Shown here one piece after another: positions 1-8,872 of a stretch of 64,000 nucleotides of DNA (its first letter is position 1; each line of letters begins with the position of its first letter). This DNA is from Limibacter armeniacum (GTDB lineage Bacteria; Bacteroidota; Bacteroidia; Cytophagales; Flammeovirgaceae), in the NCBI RefSeq assembly GCF_036880985.1, contig NZ_JBAJNO010000008.1, forward strand, positions 2,543,500-2,607,499, written 5' to 3'. A program made the position numbers and the translations under genes. The notes beneath the pieces are model-generated. The model ran no database searches, had not been told where the DNA came from, and saw only the letters and a list, made by a program, of their open reading frames with translations.

Positions 1-71
1 ACGACATGATTCCAATTGCCGTAAACCTATTGGACCATTACCTGATGATAAAAAAAGAAAGCCCACTATAA
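1..71 (+). CDS. C-terminal tail of an unknown gene (partial)
   Basis: Frame 3 is open from the window edge and encodes about 22 residues ending HYLMIKKESPL before a TAA at 69-71. The stop lies inside the terminator hairpin that faces gcvT, as expected for a convergent gene ending here. Too little is present to name a family. The alternative is that this is non-coding sequence, since 22 codons can be open by chance. Confidence 0.4.
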   Translation, partial: DMIPIAVNLLDHYLMIKKESPL

Positions 72-84
72 ATAGTGGGCTTTT
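55..84. terminator. Bidirectional intrinsic terminator
   Basis: An inverted repeat with arms GCCCACTAT and ATAGTGGGC (61-69 and 72-80) has A-rich sequence on its left and TTTT on its right. It can therefore terminate both the rightward unknown gene and the leftward gcvT. Confidence 0.75.
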
Positions 85-109
85 AGTATCATTAAAGCTT
101 AGCTGAAAA

Positions 110-1207
110 TTAACCTTTGTAGAAAGGGAACTTTACAACTTTAGCTTTCAGTCTTCTTTTTCTTACAGCAATGTAAACCTCTGTATCAAGCTTGGCAAAA
201 GGTGTCTGAACATACGCCATTGCAATACCATAACCCAACATTGGAGACATCGTACCAGAAGTTACTTTACCGATTACGTTTTCATCAGCATCAAGTATTT
301 CATACCCTTGTCTTGGAATTCCTTTTTCAATCATCTCAAGACCAACCAACTTCTTCTCTACGCCAGCTTCTTTTTGTGCTTTAATTGCCTCACTGTTTGT
401 AAAGTCTTTTGTGAATTTGGTAATCCAACCAAGACCAGCTTCCAATGGTGAAGTTGTGTCATCAATATCATTACCGTACAGGCAGTACCCCATCTCCAAA
501 CGAAGTGTATCACGAGCAGCCAAACCAATTGGTTTGATATCCCAATCCTTACCAGCTTCAAAGATTTTGTTCCAAACTTCTACCGCTTTGTCATTTGGCA
601 CATAAAGCTCAAATCCTCCAGCACCAGTATAACCTGTTGCCGAGATCACGATATTATCTAGCCCAGCAAAAGTACCAATCTCAAATGTATAGAAGCCCAT
701 TTCAGCAAGGTTCACATCAGTCAATGACTGTAGTGCTTCGAATGCTTTAGGTCCTTGTACTGCAAACAGAGAAAGGTTATCAGAGATGTCTTCCATCTCC
801 ACTCCTTCTGTATTGAACTGACTGATCCAGTTCCAGTCCTTTTCGATATTGGAAGCATTCACTACCAACATGTATTCTTCCTCACTGATACGATATACAA
901 TCAGGTCATCAACAATACCACCTTCATGGTTTGGAAGACAAGAATATTGAGCTTTTCCATCTACCAATTTTGAAGCGTCATTTGATGTTACACGCTGAAT
1001 GAGGTCAAGAGCTTTAGGGCCTCTCAACATAAATTCACCCATGTGTGATACATCAAACACCCCAACACCTGTTCTTACTGTTTTGTGCTCTTCAATATCT
1101 GATGTGTAGCGTACTGGCATGTTGTACCCTGCAAAACCCACCATTTTAGCACCAAGTGACTCATGAATGTCATTAAGTGCAATTTTCTTCAGGTTTTCTG
1201 CTTGCAT
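110..1207 (-). CDS. gcvT: Glycine cleavage system T protein (aminomethyltransferase)
   Basis: This is the tetrahydrofolate-dependent aminomethyltransferase of the glycine cleavage system. It takes the aminomethyl group from lipoylated H protein, giving 5,10-methylene-THF and ammonia. The 365-residue length is normal for bacterial GcvT. The N-terminal folate-binding fold carries [10 protein letters not shown] near residue 25 and the hallmark [10 protein letters not shown] near 97-105, whose Asp pair (100-101) matches the essential Asp of the family. The barrel domain ends with [10 protein letters not shown], typical of GcvT. The ATG at 1207 fits the family start. The gene stands alone on the minus strand; gcvH and gcvP are not in the window, which is common in Bacteroidota. 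Confidence 0.96.
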   Translation of the reverse strand: MQAENLKKIALNDIHESLGAKMVGFAGYNMPVRYTSDIEEHKTVRTGVGVFDVSHMGEFMLRGPKALDLIQRVTSNDASKLVDGKAQYSCLPNHEGGIVDDLIVYRISEEEYMLVVNASNIEKDWNWISQFNTEGVEMEDISDNLSLFAVQGPKAFEALQSLTDVNLAEMGFYTFEIGTFAGLDNIVISATGYTGAGGFELYVPNDKAVEVWNKIFEAGKDWDIKPIGLAARDTLRLEMGYCLYGNDIDDTTSPLEAGLGWITKFTKDFTNSEAIKAQKEAGVEKKLVGLEMIEKGIPRQGYEILDADENVIGKVTSGTMSPMLGYGIAMAYVQTPFAKLDTEVYIAVRKRRLKAKVVKFPFYKG

Positions 1208-1594
1208 ATCCTGTTTGTATTTTGGTTAGAAAAGTATGTGGACGCGAATTTAAAAGGTTGGAAACGTAAGTTCAAACCCAGTTTTCTATTTCCTTTCAGT
1301 AGCGCAAATAATTATTCAACTATTCACACATTATCAATCAATTAACTTACATCATTACAAGGATTTTTTTTTATAGTTCGTTAGTGTTTTCAATGTTGAG
1401 GAACAGAATTTCATTTGAATTTTAATTCACTAAACCTAAAACCCTACACCCTGTAAGCTATTTACACAAAAGTCCACCTATATGGAAATCCCAGCGTTTA
1501 TGACAAACGTTAATTCACCAAACAGGAATTGACTTTATCAAGGTTCAAAAAAATTGTATTAATTGAACCAACTTCAAAAAATCCATTTCCAGTT
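1208..1594. other. Intergenic region between divergent gcvT and a receiver gene
   Basis: This 387-base AT-rich stretch must hold the promoters of both divergent genes. A weak TACTTTTC element lies about 20-30 bases upstream of gcvT on the minus strand, one base off the Bacteroidota -7 consensus TAnnTTTG. No convincing ORF or strong hairpin was seen. Confidence 0.5.
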
Positions 1595-1948
1595 ATGAGC
1601 ATGATTTTTATTGTTGATGATGATTACCAATCCAGAACCAATATCGTTTCATTACTCCAAGCAGAAGGGTTTGAGACCAAAGTTGCCACAAACGCAAGAG
1701 AAGCACTTGTTCAAATCCTGCTTTTCAAACCATTAATGATTTTATGCAACTGCTATTTGGCAGACTCTAGTGGTTTTGATTTGCTACAAGAAGTAAGGTC
1801 TAACCAAGAGGTAGCCCATATCCCATTTATCTTAATGAGCAATGACGATAGTGACAGTATTGAAAGAGCTCTAGAATCAGGCGCAGACAATTTACTACAG
1901 AAACCTTTTAACTTCGATGAGATCATAGAATCTGTCACCCCACTATGA
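1595..1948 (+). CDS. Stand-alone receiver-domain protein lacking the phospho-acceptor Asp
   Basis: This is a CheY-like single-domain protein of about 117 residues. It begins MSMIFIVDDDYQSR, giving the acidic metal-binding pocket (VDDD). It keeps the switch Ser in FILMSNDD and the conserved Lys in LLQKPF. Aligned back from the SGFDLL motif, the position that normally holds the phosphorylated Asp is Asn52 (AAC at 1748-1750, in ILCNCYLAD). It is therefore probably an atypical receiver working without Asp phosphorylation. The ATG at 1595 is preferred over an upstream TTG at 1529 because the receiver fold starts there; ATG 1601 is also possible. There is no partner kinase next door. Confidence 0.85.
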   Translation: MSMIFIVDDDYQSRTNIVSLLQAEGFETKVATNAREALVQILLFKPLMILCNCYLADSSGFDLLQEVRSNQEVAHIPFILMSNDDSDSIERALESGADNLLQKPFNFDEIIESVTPL

Positions 1949-1973
1949 TTCTACTTTTTACCACTATCAATTC

Positions 1974-2007
1974 AAAAGCCACCTCAAAAAGGTGGCTTTA
2001 CTTTTTT
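1974..2007 (+). terminator. Intrinsic terminator of the receiver gene
   Basis: Arms AAAGCCACC (1975-1983) and GGTGGCTTT (1991-1999) form a strong stem followed by ACTTTTTT. It lies 26 bases past the receiver stop. Confidence 0.85.
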
Positions 2008-2024
2008 CCCCTCATATCATTAAG

Positions 2025-2063
2025 TGAAAAAACTCCGCAGGAAAACCTATTTCCTACGGAGTT
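2025..2063 (-). terminator. Intrinsic terminator of purL
   Basis: Arms AACTCCG (2031-2037) and CGGAGTT (2057-2063) extend inward with CAGGAAA/TTTCCTA. On the minus strand the stem is followed by a T-run (GAGTTTTTTC). A second, weaker hairpin (AAGGAAGCC/GGCTCCTT, about 2076-2098) lies closer to the purL stop. Confidence 0.8.
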
Positions 2064-2117
2064 ACTTTATCTAAAAGGAAGCCCCGAAAGGCTCCTTACC
2101 TGTTGCCATACTTAAGC

Positions 2118-5100
2118 TTACTTGCCTGCCTTGTCAGCAATCCAGTTTTTCGCATTTACGAATGCTTCAATCCAAGGTGAAACCTCATGGTTAGCCTTCT
2201 GTCCTGCAGGGTAGTTAGCCCAGTTCCAAGGGAAGATCGCACGCTCCAAGTGAGGCATCATCACCAAGTGACGACCATCCGCCGAGCAAAGTGCTGCTGT
2301 ATTGTAGTCAGAACCGTTAGGGTTCGCAGGGTAAGCCTCATAGCTGTATTTACCTGCAATGTTGTAACGGCTTTCCTCGTAAGGAAGATCAAACTTACCT
2401 TCACCGTGCGCAATCCAGATACCTAGTCTGCTACCAGCTAGTGACTTCAGCATAACTGCATTCGTCTCAGCAGGGATTGACATGTTCACGAAACCTGACT
2501 CAAACTTGTGAGACATGTTGTGCAACATGCGAGGACGCTGCTCATGCTCAGGGTTCACAAGGTTCAGTTCCACCATTGCCTGACAACCATTACAAACACC
2601 CAGTGAAAGTGTATCTTCACGAGCGTAGAAGTTATCCAATGCTTGCTTTGCTTTCTCATTGTAAAGGAAGGCTCCAGCCCAGCCTTTAGCAGAACCCAGT
2701 ACGTCTGAGTTAGAGAATCCACCTACGAATACGATAAAGTTTACATCTGAAAGATCCTCACGACCAGCGATCAAATCCGTCATGTGCACGTCTTTCACGT
2801 CGAAACCTGCCAGATGCATGGAGTAAGCCATCTCACGGTCACCGTTCACCCCTTTCTCACGGATGATCGCTGCCTTGATACCAGACTTCTCTTTTCTGTC
2901 AGGGTTCAGACCCAGTGCTGCCAGTTTACCTGTAAAGCCTTCAGGGAATGTGTACTGAAGTGGCATGATGCTGTAGTTTTCGTAACGCTCAGTTGCCAAC
3001 TTCTCTCCCGACTGCTTTTTGTCAAGCAAGTAAGATGTCTTCACCCAAACGTCACGCAATGCTGCTACATCAAATGTATAAGCATTGTCACCGTGTCTCA
3101 GTGCAATTTCAGTACCTTCAACAGCTTCACCAATGATATGGAAATCAACACCTGCCTCTGTCAGTACTTTTGCTACTGCATCTGCATCGTTTGCCTGCAA
3201 CAATACCGAAGGTTGCTCAGAGAACAGAGTCTTGATCAGGTCTGCGTTCAATGCAGAAACGTCAAGGTTCATACCCAGATCAGGCTCGGCGAAGCACATT
3301 TCAAGAACTGCTGTAATCAAACCACCCGCAGAGATATCGTGACCAGCTACCACTTGGTTCGCTTCGATCAGCTCCTGAATGGTATTGAACACTGTCTTGA
3401 AATAAGCCGCATCCTGAACTGTTGGTGCTGCTTTACCTACTTTATTGATGATTTGGGCGAATGAAGAACCACCCAAGTTGAATGCATCTTTAGAGAAATC
3501 GATGTAGAACAGTTTCTTGCCTTTCTGCGCAACTGGCTCTACAATTTTCTTCAGGTCACTTACTTCTGCTACAGAAGAGATGATCACTGTACCCGGAGAA
3601 TACACCTTGTCATCACCGTATTTCTGTGTCATTGAAAGTGAGTCCTTACCTGTCGGGATATTGATACCCAAAGCACAAGCAAACTCAGAAGTAGCTTCTA
3701 CTGCCTTATAAAGACGAGCGTCTTCTCCTTCATTCTTACAAGGCCACATCCAGTTAGCTGAAAGTGAAACTTGAGAGATCTTGTGTGTCAATGGTGCCCA
3801 AACAAGGTTAGTCAGTGCCTCAGCAATTGCAATCTTAGAACCAGCAGCTGGATCGATCAGGGCAACAGCTGGAGCATGACCAATAGTCGTAGCAATTGCT
3901 TTTTCACCTCTGTAATCCACTGCCATAGCGCCCAAGTTGTTCAATGGCAACTGCAATGAACCAGCTGTTTGCTGTTTCGCTACACGACCTGTTACCGAAC
4001 GGTCAACCTTGTTAGTCAGCCAATCCTTACAAGCTACTGCTTCCAGTTGCAGTACGCCTTCCAGATATTCACTCAGCTGCTCAGCTGTATAATCAACATC
4101 TGCGAAGTTGCTAGGCTTAGCCGAATCGTTCATCACCGTTTTAGGTGCTTTACCGAAGAAGTTCTCCAACGGCATGTCGATTGGGTTCTGACCTGTCTTT
4201 TTATCTTCAAAAGTGAAACGCATATCACCAGTAGTCTCACCTACCACGTACATTGGTGCACGCTCACGGTCAGCTACTCTTTGCAACGTTTCAATATCTT
4301 TTTGTTTCATCACCAAGCCCATACGCTCCTGAGACTCGTTACCGATAATCTCTTTAGAAGAAAGCGTTGGGTCTCCTACAGGAAGTTTTGAAACATCAAT
4401 TACACCACCTGTTTCCTCAATCAACTCTGATAGACAGTTCAAGTGTCCACCTGCACCGTGGTCGTGGATAGAAACGATTGGGTTCTCATCAGACTCAACC
4501 ATGGCACGGATCGCGTTGTAAACACGCTTCTGCATCTCAGGGTTAGAACGCTGAATGGCGTTCAATTCAATTGAGTTAGAGAATTCACCTGTTGCTACTG
4601 ATGATACAGCGCCACCGCCCATACCGATGCGATAGTTGTCACCACCCATTACAACCACTTTATCACCTGTTTCAGGTGTGTTTTTCAGGGCATGCTCTTT
4701 CTTAGCCAGACCAATACCGCCAGCCATCATGATCACCTTGTCAAAGCCGTGCTTTTTAGCATCTTCAAAGTGCTCAAATGTCAGTACGGAACCTGAGATC
4801 AATGGCTGACCGAACTTGTTACCAAAGTCAGATGCACCGTTAGATGCCTTGATCAGGATTTCCATTGGAGATTGGTACAACCAAGGTCTTGCCTCAGTAG
4901 CTTGCTCCCACTTTCTGTCCTCTTCCAGACGAGAGTAAGAAGTCATATATACCGCTGTACCTGCCAACGGAATTGAACCTGTTCCACCTGCAAAACGGTC
5001 ACGAATCTCACCACCTGCACCTGTTGCAGCACCGTTGAATGGCTCAACTGTAGTTGGGAAGTTGTGCGTTTCTGCTTTCAGTGAAAGTACAGTCTCAATT

Positions 5101-5813
5101 TCTTTTGTTTCAAAGAAATCTGGCTTATCCTGTGTTTTTGGAGCAAACTGCTCCGCTTTAGGACCTTGGATAAATGCTACGTTATCTTTGTATGCAGAAA
5201 CAAGGTTTTCAGGAGTTACTTTAGAAGTCTTCTTGATCAGTTGGAAAAGCGAGCTAGGCATCTCCTCCCCGTCAATCACAAAAACACCGTTAAAGATCTT
5301 GTGACGGCAATGTTCAGAGTTTACCTGTGCAAAACCATATACTTCTGAATCCGTCAGTTTTCTGTTCAGTTTTTCACTTACCTCTGTCAGGTAATCAATC
5401 TCATCTTGGCTCAATGCCAAACCTTCCGCTTCATTGTAAGCGGCAATATTATCGATATACTTTACAGGCTCTGGCTCAATGTCAATACGGTAGATATTTT
5501 GGTCCACCCCTTCGTACAGTGCTTGCAGCATTGGGTCAAAGTCAGCTGTCTTGTCAGACTCTACTTTGGTGAATTCCTCAATACGCAGCAAACCTGCAAT
5601 ACCCATGTTTTGGGTAATCTCAACGGCATTGGTACTCCAAGGAGTCAGCATTTCCTTTCTCGGACCAACAAACCAACCATCTACTGTTTCAGTTTCAAGC
5701 AGTTCCGCATTACCAAATAACCAAGTCAGTCTGGCTACACTATCCTGAGAAAGTTTTTCGGTGGCATGAACGGCAAATACATTGTCATGAGCACCCTGAA
5801 AGAATAAGATCAT
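2118..5813 (-). CDS. purL: Phosphoribosylformylglycinamidine synthase, single-chain large form
   Basis: The enzyme makes FGAM from FGAR, glutamine and ATP, step four of purine synthesis. At 1231 residues this is the large fused form with both synthase and glutaminase domains. The linker region contains SEHCRHK. The FGAM synthase core has KAETHNFPTTVEPFNGAATG and GGEIRDRFAGG, then a second AIRS-like half with GKDSLSMTQK. The C-terminal class I glutaminase has its nucleophile in GVCNGCQAM (Cys1074) and the His/Glu pair in MPHLERA (His1188, Glu1190), so the triad is intact. The gene is single, with its own terminator downstream and a candidate promoter 39-46 bases upstream. Confidence 0.98.
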   Translation of the reverse strand: MILFFQGAHDNVFAVHATEKLSQDSVARLTWLFGNAELLETETVDGWFVGPRKEMLTPWSTNAVEITQNMGIAGLLRIEEFTKVESDKTADFDPMLQALYEGVDQNIYRIDIEPEPVKYIDNIAAYNEAEGLALSQDEIDYLTEVSEKLNRKLTDSEVYGFAQVNSEHCRHKIFNGVFVIDGEEMPSSLFQLIKKTSKVTPENLVSAYKDNVAFIQGPKAEQFAPKTQDKPDFFETKEIETVLSLKAETHNFPTTVEPFNGAATGAGGEIRDRFAGGTGSIPLAGTAVYMTSYSRLEEDRKWEQATEARPWLYQSPMEILIKASNGASDFGNKFGQPLISGSVLTFEHFEDAKKHGFDKVIMMAGGIGLAKKEHALKNTPETGDKVVVMGGDNYRIGMGGGAVSSVATGEFSNSIELNAIQRSNPEMQKRVYNAIRAMVESDENPIVSIHDHGAGGHLNCLSELIEETGGVIDVSKLPVGDPTLSSKEIIGNESQERMGLVMKQKDIETLQRVADRERAPMYVVGETTGDMRFTFEDKKTGQNPIDMPLENFFGKAPKTVMNDSAKPSNFADVDYTAEQLSEYLEGVLQLEAVACKDWLTNKVDRSVTGRVAKQQTAGSLQLPLNNLGAMAVDYRGEKAIATTIGHAPAVALIDPAAGSKIAIAEALTNLVWAPLTHKISQVSLSANWMWPCKNEGEDARLYKAVEATSEFACALGINIPTGKDSLSMTQKYGDDKVYSPGTVIISSVAEVSDLKKIVEPVAQKGKKLFYIDFSKDAFNLGGSSFAQIINKVGKAAPTVQDAAYFKTVFNTIQELIEANQVVAGHDISAGGLITAVLEMCFAEPDLGMNLDVSALNADLIKTLFSEQPSVLLQANDADAVAKVLTEAGVDFHIIGEAVEGTEIALRHGDNAYTFDVAALRDVWVKTSYLLDKKQSGEKLATERYENYSIMPLQYTFPEGFTGKLAALGLNPDRKEKSGIKAAIIREKGVNGDREMAYSMHLAGFDVKDVHMTDLIAGREDLSDVNFIVFVGGFSNSDVLGSAKGWAGAFLYNEKAKQALDNFYAREDTLSLGVCNGCQAMVELNLVNPEHEQRPRMLHNMSHKFESGFVNMSIPAETNAVMLKSLAGSRLGIWIAHGEGKFDLPYEESRYNIAGKYSYEAYPANPNGSDYNTAALCSADGRHLVMMPHLERAIFPWNWANYPAGQKANHEVSPWIEAFVNAKNWIADKAGK

Positions 5814-5851
5814 TTGTCCTATTTATTTATCGAATGTGAAGAAATTTGGCG

Positions 5852-5859
5852 CAAAAATA
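5852..5859 (-). promoter_or_regulatory. Candidate -7 promoter element of purL
   Basis: On the minus strand the sequence reads TATTTTTG, an exact match to the Bacteroidota -7 consensus TAnnTTTG. It would place transcription start about 30 bases before the purL ATG. No clear TTG -33 element was found at the expected spacing, so the call is tentative. Confidence 0.4.
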
Positions 5860-5936
5860 AGCCAAAATTTAACTTTTACCACTTTGTTGATTGCTTAATA
5901 GCTATTTTTTAACCCTGCCTATGGATTAAAAAACAA

Positions 5937-5970
5937 AAAAGGGCATACTCAATGTTAGAGTAAACCCTCT
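5937..5970 (-). terminator. Intrinsic terminator overlapping the 3' end of the SCP2-like gene
   Basis: On the minus strand the stem AGGG..TACTC/GAGTA..CCCT, with a small internal mismatch, is followed by TTTTTTG. It overlaps the last codons of the SCP2-like gene. Confidence 0.6.
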
Positions 5971-6308
5971 TTCTTTACGGACACAAAGCCCCTGAACATC
6001 TGCAAAAACTCAGGAAGTTTCAGTGCGTTACTTACCTTCACTTTTCCTGAGAACACAGCCACAGTCGGACTCATCTTTCCTGTCTCTATTTTAATATAGT
6101 CATCAATGTCTGCCGTCATCTTACAGTCAGCATCTCCTTCCAATGTTTCTGACAGAGTAAAAGCACCGTCTTTCACCTGTATAGAAAAGGGTTGGGCACC
6201 TTCTCCCTGAATATCGAAATGCATTGTGAAGTTTTTCCCTGCTGCCTTTTCTGGCAAGAATCTAACTTTATAAGAATTAATCAGTTCCTGAATCGTAGTC
6301 TGTTCCAT
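5955..6308 (-). CDS. SCP2 sterol-binding-domain-like small protein
   Basis: This is a 117-residue protein made of a single SCP2-like domain (hydrophobic ligand or acyl-lipid binding). The residues FTMHFDIQGEGAQPFSIQVKDG, a split motif, are followed by DADCKMTADIDDYIKIETGKM and a C-terminal VFSGKVKVSN..KLPEFLQMF pattern, all typical of the family. There is no signal peptide, so it should be cytoplasmic. The ATG at 6308 is chosen over an in-frame TTG at 6329. The ligand is unknown. It stands between purL and the STAS-like cluster with no obvious functional link to either. Confidence 0.85.
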   Translation of the reverse strand: MEQTTIQELINSYKVRFLPEKAAGKNFTMHFDIQGEGAQPFSIQVKDGAFTLSETLEGDADCKMTADIDDYIKIETGKMSPTVAVFSGKVKVSNALKLPEFLQMFRGFVSVKKEGLL

Positions 6309-6475
6309 TATATCTTTTATTTGCCGCAAAGATAGAAAGACTAATTAAAATCACGTCAGAAATTATAAACACTTTTGGAGAAATAATGCAGAGGTGAAGC
6401 TTATCAAAAAGTAGCTATTTAAAAATCAGGTAGATTCAATTTTAAAGGCTAAAAAGTAAAACCTGATTACTCATA

Positions 6476-6880
6476 CTATATAGAAAGAAGCCATTCCTCA
6501 GCTTGCTCTTGGTCTGTAAAATATCTGGTGATAGTCCTTTCACCAGCTTCATCCAACTCTTCCATCAGCTGCTCAACTGAAAGCAGTGTAAATATATTCT
6601 CAGAAACGACTATTCCATTATACTTGGCTGCAATACCCAAAAACTGCTGACTTACCCACTTTTGCAGTTCAGGAGTCACAACATATTGCATTTTATTGGT
6701 CACAGCCAAGCATTTCAATGGTTTATACTTTTGAAAAACACGCACAAGAATGCTAACTGTCTTTTGATAATCCTCATCAGACATCTGACTGGTACTTTCA
6801 TACCAATAATGGATCAGAAGACTTTGACCAGCATCATAAACTATTTCCACAAACTTATCTGCATATAAATTAGAAGTCAT
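6476..6880 (-). CDS. STAS/SpoIIAA-like paralogue 1
   Basis: This 134-residue soluble protein has an alternating beta/alpha pattern like the STAS and SpoIIAA-like families. It shares a clear template with its two upstream neighbours: a W/Y-x-S-T stretch followed by MSDEDYQ, then KYKPLKCLAV, an aromatic/Val-x-P strand end (YVVTPELQKW), then KYNGIVVSENIFTLLS and EQAEEWL at the C-terminus. No catalytic residues or signal peptide were seen. It is the last gene of a three-gene minus-strand run, only 3 bases after paralogue 2, and so is co-transcribed. The family assignment is by resemblance only. A role as a small regulatory or scaffold protein is an inference. Confidence 0.75.
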   Translation of the reverse strand: MTSNLYADKFVEIVYDAGQSLLIHYWYESTSQMSDEDYQKTVSILVRVFQKYKPLKCLAVTNKMQYVVTPELQKWVSQQFLGIAAKYNGIVVSENIFTLLSVEQLMEELDEAGERTITRYFTDQEQAEEWLLSI

Positions 6881-6883
6881 AAG

Positions 6884-7318
6884 CTAAAATGTGGTATCTA
6901 GTTTATCATTTGAAAATTCATTATTCAACCATTCTTCCGCCTTCTCATAAGTCTGAAAATAAGAAACCTCCACATTCAGTCCGATTTTCTTCAACATCTC
7001 AACTGTTTCTTCCACATCAATTTTGGAAAACAGGTTTTCAGGCAAGACGATAGCCATCATTTTGAGTGCAATCTTATTCAGCTCAACAGCCAATTCCTTT
7101 TCATGTGAAGGATCTACCATAAACCTTAAATCCCGTAAGTCTGCGATCACTTTTTGTGGGCAACACTTTTTATATAAGTCAATGATATCGTATGAGATTC
7201 GTTTATAGTCCTTGTTTGTCATCGATAACGTTTCAGGAAGCCAAATCTGTTCGAAGATCTGGTTAGTCTTGTCAAAGTAAGCCCTGATATATTCATTTTG
7301 ATAGTAAAGTTGCTTCAT
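6884..7318 (-). CDS. STAS/SpoIIAA-like paralogue 2
   Basis: This 144-residue soluble protein is the middle member of the three-gene STAS-like run. It aligns with its neighbours through LSMTNKDYKR, LRDLRFMVDPSHEK, MMAIVLPENLFSKI and YFQTYEKAEEWL. It is more diverged than the other two: KYNGIVVS is replaced by MMAIVLPE. It has the Arg-rich DLRDLRF stretch before the conserved F/Y-V-x-P turn. It starts 28 bases after paralogue 3 ends and ends 3 bases before paralogue 1. No enzyme motif is visible. Confidence 0.72.
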   Translation of the reverse strand: MKQLYYQNEYIRAYFDKTNQIFEQIWLPETLSMTNKDYKRISYDIIDLYKKCCPQKVIADLRDLRFMVDPSHEKELAVELNKIALKMMAIVLPENLFSKIDVEETVEMLKKIGLNVEVSYFQTYEKAEEWLNNEFSNDKLDTTF

Positions 7319-7346
7319 CCAACATTCATCTAAATTGAAAAAGTTT

Positions 7347-7757
7347 TTATGCTTTAATCTGCTCTAGCCATAAAAAAGCAGCACTTCTGGAATTGAAAAA
7401 TTTGGTAATTATGGTATTGTCAGCGTAAGTGATTTCTTCAAACATCTGTTGAGCTGACATTCTTGCAAAAATCTCATCAGAGACAACTATGCCGTTATAC
7501 TTCGGAACCAAAGAGACAGCTGCACGAGCAATCCAAGACTGGATTTTCGGGTCAATAACAAATAGAAAATCCCGGTGCCCTCCAATTGACTTGAGTGGAC
7601 GATACTTCGTGAAGCTTCCAAAAAGCTGGTCAATTGCCTCGAGGTATTCACTATCACTCATATTTTTTGTTGATCGAAACCAAACTGTCTCAACCAAACT
7701 TTTCTCTTCGCAATAAAGAATCCTGACATACTGATTTTCAAATATGGTCTCTGTCAT
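7347..7757 (-). CDS. STAS/SpoIIAA-like paralogue 3
   Basis: This is a 136-residue soluble protein and the first gene of the three-gene STAS-like operon. Motifs in order are VWFRSTKNMSDSEYL, KYRPLKSIGGHRDFLFV, IDPKIQSWIARA, KYNGIVVSDEIFARMSAQQ and FFNSRSAAFLWLEQ. The match to paralogue 1 is strongest in the central KYxPLKS and KYNGIVVS blocks. It has no signal peptide or membrane segment. Divergent transcription from the phosphoesterase cassette leaves a shared 302-base upstream region. Confidence 0.75.
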   Translation of the reverse strand: MTETIFENQYVRILYCEEKSLVETVWFRSTKNMSDSEYLEAIDQLFGSFTKYRPLKSIGGHRDFLFVIDPKIQSWIARAAVSLVPKYNGIVVSDEIFARMSAQQMFEEITYADNTIITKFFNSRSAAFLWLEQIKA

Positions 7758-8059
7758 ACATTGATTTCATTTGCACTCATCTTATGTAATACCTTAACAC
7801 CACAAGCTTCTATACTCATTTACAACTTAACCATAAATCGCTTTAAATCATTTTGAAACGCAAATCAAGCGCTTTGGTTTTGGCTTCAAGGTTATTCCCC
7901 TACTAGCCATGTCAGTTAACAATTCCTAATATATCAATTATTTGATAATGACTTCAAACCAAAAAATCCTATTTATACTTACGTAATATAAGGTGCTTCA
8001 CCCCTAACTACCTCTTCAAGCCTTTTTGAATTCCAACCACATTCACCCACAAAACTGCT
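7758..8059. other. Divergent intergenic region
   Basis: This holds the control region of the STAS-like operon (leftward) and the phosphoesterase cassette (rightward). A short inverted repeat, TATCAA-N4-TTGATA, lies near 7935-7950. No clean TAnnTTTG element was found and no small ORF is convincing. Confidence 0.4.
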
Positions 8060-8869
8060 ATGCGATGCTTGACTCTACTGACTTCCATTTTTCTATCTTC
8101 ACTCATAATATCTTTCACTGGTTGTACCAAAACGTTTGATTACAGCCCCTACCAAACCTTTGTAGACAAGGATGAAAGGAATACAACTAGTAATCAACTC
8201 AATAAAATCCTAATCAACTCTTCAGACACTTTTCAACCTTTCAGGTTTGCACTAATCAGTGACAATCACCTCGCTTACGATAGCTTTACAGATGCATTGG
8301 ACTTGATTGCTCAAGACTCATCGTTATCCTTTGTGCTACATGGAGGTGACATTGCTGACAATGGTTTTTTGAGGGAGTTTGAGGTTTTTCATAACCATAT
8401 GGCAGACCTTCCCATTCCATTTCTTACTGTCATTGGTAACCACGATTACCTATCCAACGGTGAAGATGTATATGCTATCATGTTTGGGGAAAGGAATTAC
8501 AGCTTCGTCTATAACGATATTAAGTTTGTTGTTTTTGACAATGTTACATTGGAAAGCAATCAGGTTCCTGAATTTGAATGGATTGAAAAAGAATTAACTG
8601 ATGGACTTAACCACACTCATACGCTAACACTCTCACATATCCCTCCAACCTCAAATACCTTTACAATTGAACAACAGGAACGCCTTAGTTCACTTATGAA
8701 GAACTTCAAAGTCACACTTTCCATGCATGGTCATATCGGCAAATACAGTTTTGAGGAGTCTTTCGAAGATGGAGTCAGGTACCTGACAGTGGACCTGTCT
8801 GGCCAACGAACCTTTGCTATCATAGAAGTGCAACTGGATTCAGTCATAGTCAACAGGATAGACTACTAA
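8060..8869 (+). CDS. Exported calcineurin-like metallophosphoesterase, probable lipoprotein
   Basis: This is a 269-residue calcineurin-fold phosphoesterase. A hydrophobic signal ends in a lipobox at SFTGC (Cys22), so it should be a lipoprotein of the periplasm or outer membrane. Metal-site motifs follow in order: SDNH (Asp68, His70), GGDIAD (Asp97), GNHDY (Asn127-Asp129), SHIPP (His193) and HGHIG (223-227). The last motif departs from the family's GHxH: the second His is Gly227, which could alter one metal ligand. The substrate is unknown. It is first in a three-gene cassette; the next gene starts 3 bases after the stop. Confidence 0.85.
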   Translation: MRCLTLLTSIFLSSLIISFTGCTKTFDYSPYQTFVDKDERNTTSNQLNKILINSSDTFQPFRFALISDNHLAYDSFTDALDLIAQDSSLSFVLHGGDIADNGFLREFEVFHNHMADLPIPFLTVIGNHDYLSNGEDVYAIMFGERNYSFVYNDIKFVVFDNVTLESNQVPEFEWIEKELTDGLNHTHTLTLSHIPPTSNTFTIEQQERLSSLMKNFKVTLSMHGHIGKYSFEESFEDGVRYLTVDLSGQRTFAIIEVQLDSVIVNRIDY

Positions 8870-8872
8870 CTT

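Noticed and set aside
1529-1594. N-terminal extension of the receiver protein from a TTG codon
   Set aside because: The extra 22 residues add no fold; receiver domains start at the MIFIVDDD strand, so ATG 1595 is better.
2784-3464. 226-residue plus-strand ORF opposite purL
   Set aside because: It is Cys-rich, has no recognisable domain and lies wholly antisense to an intact purL; long antisense frames are expected opposite such a gene.
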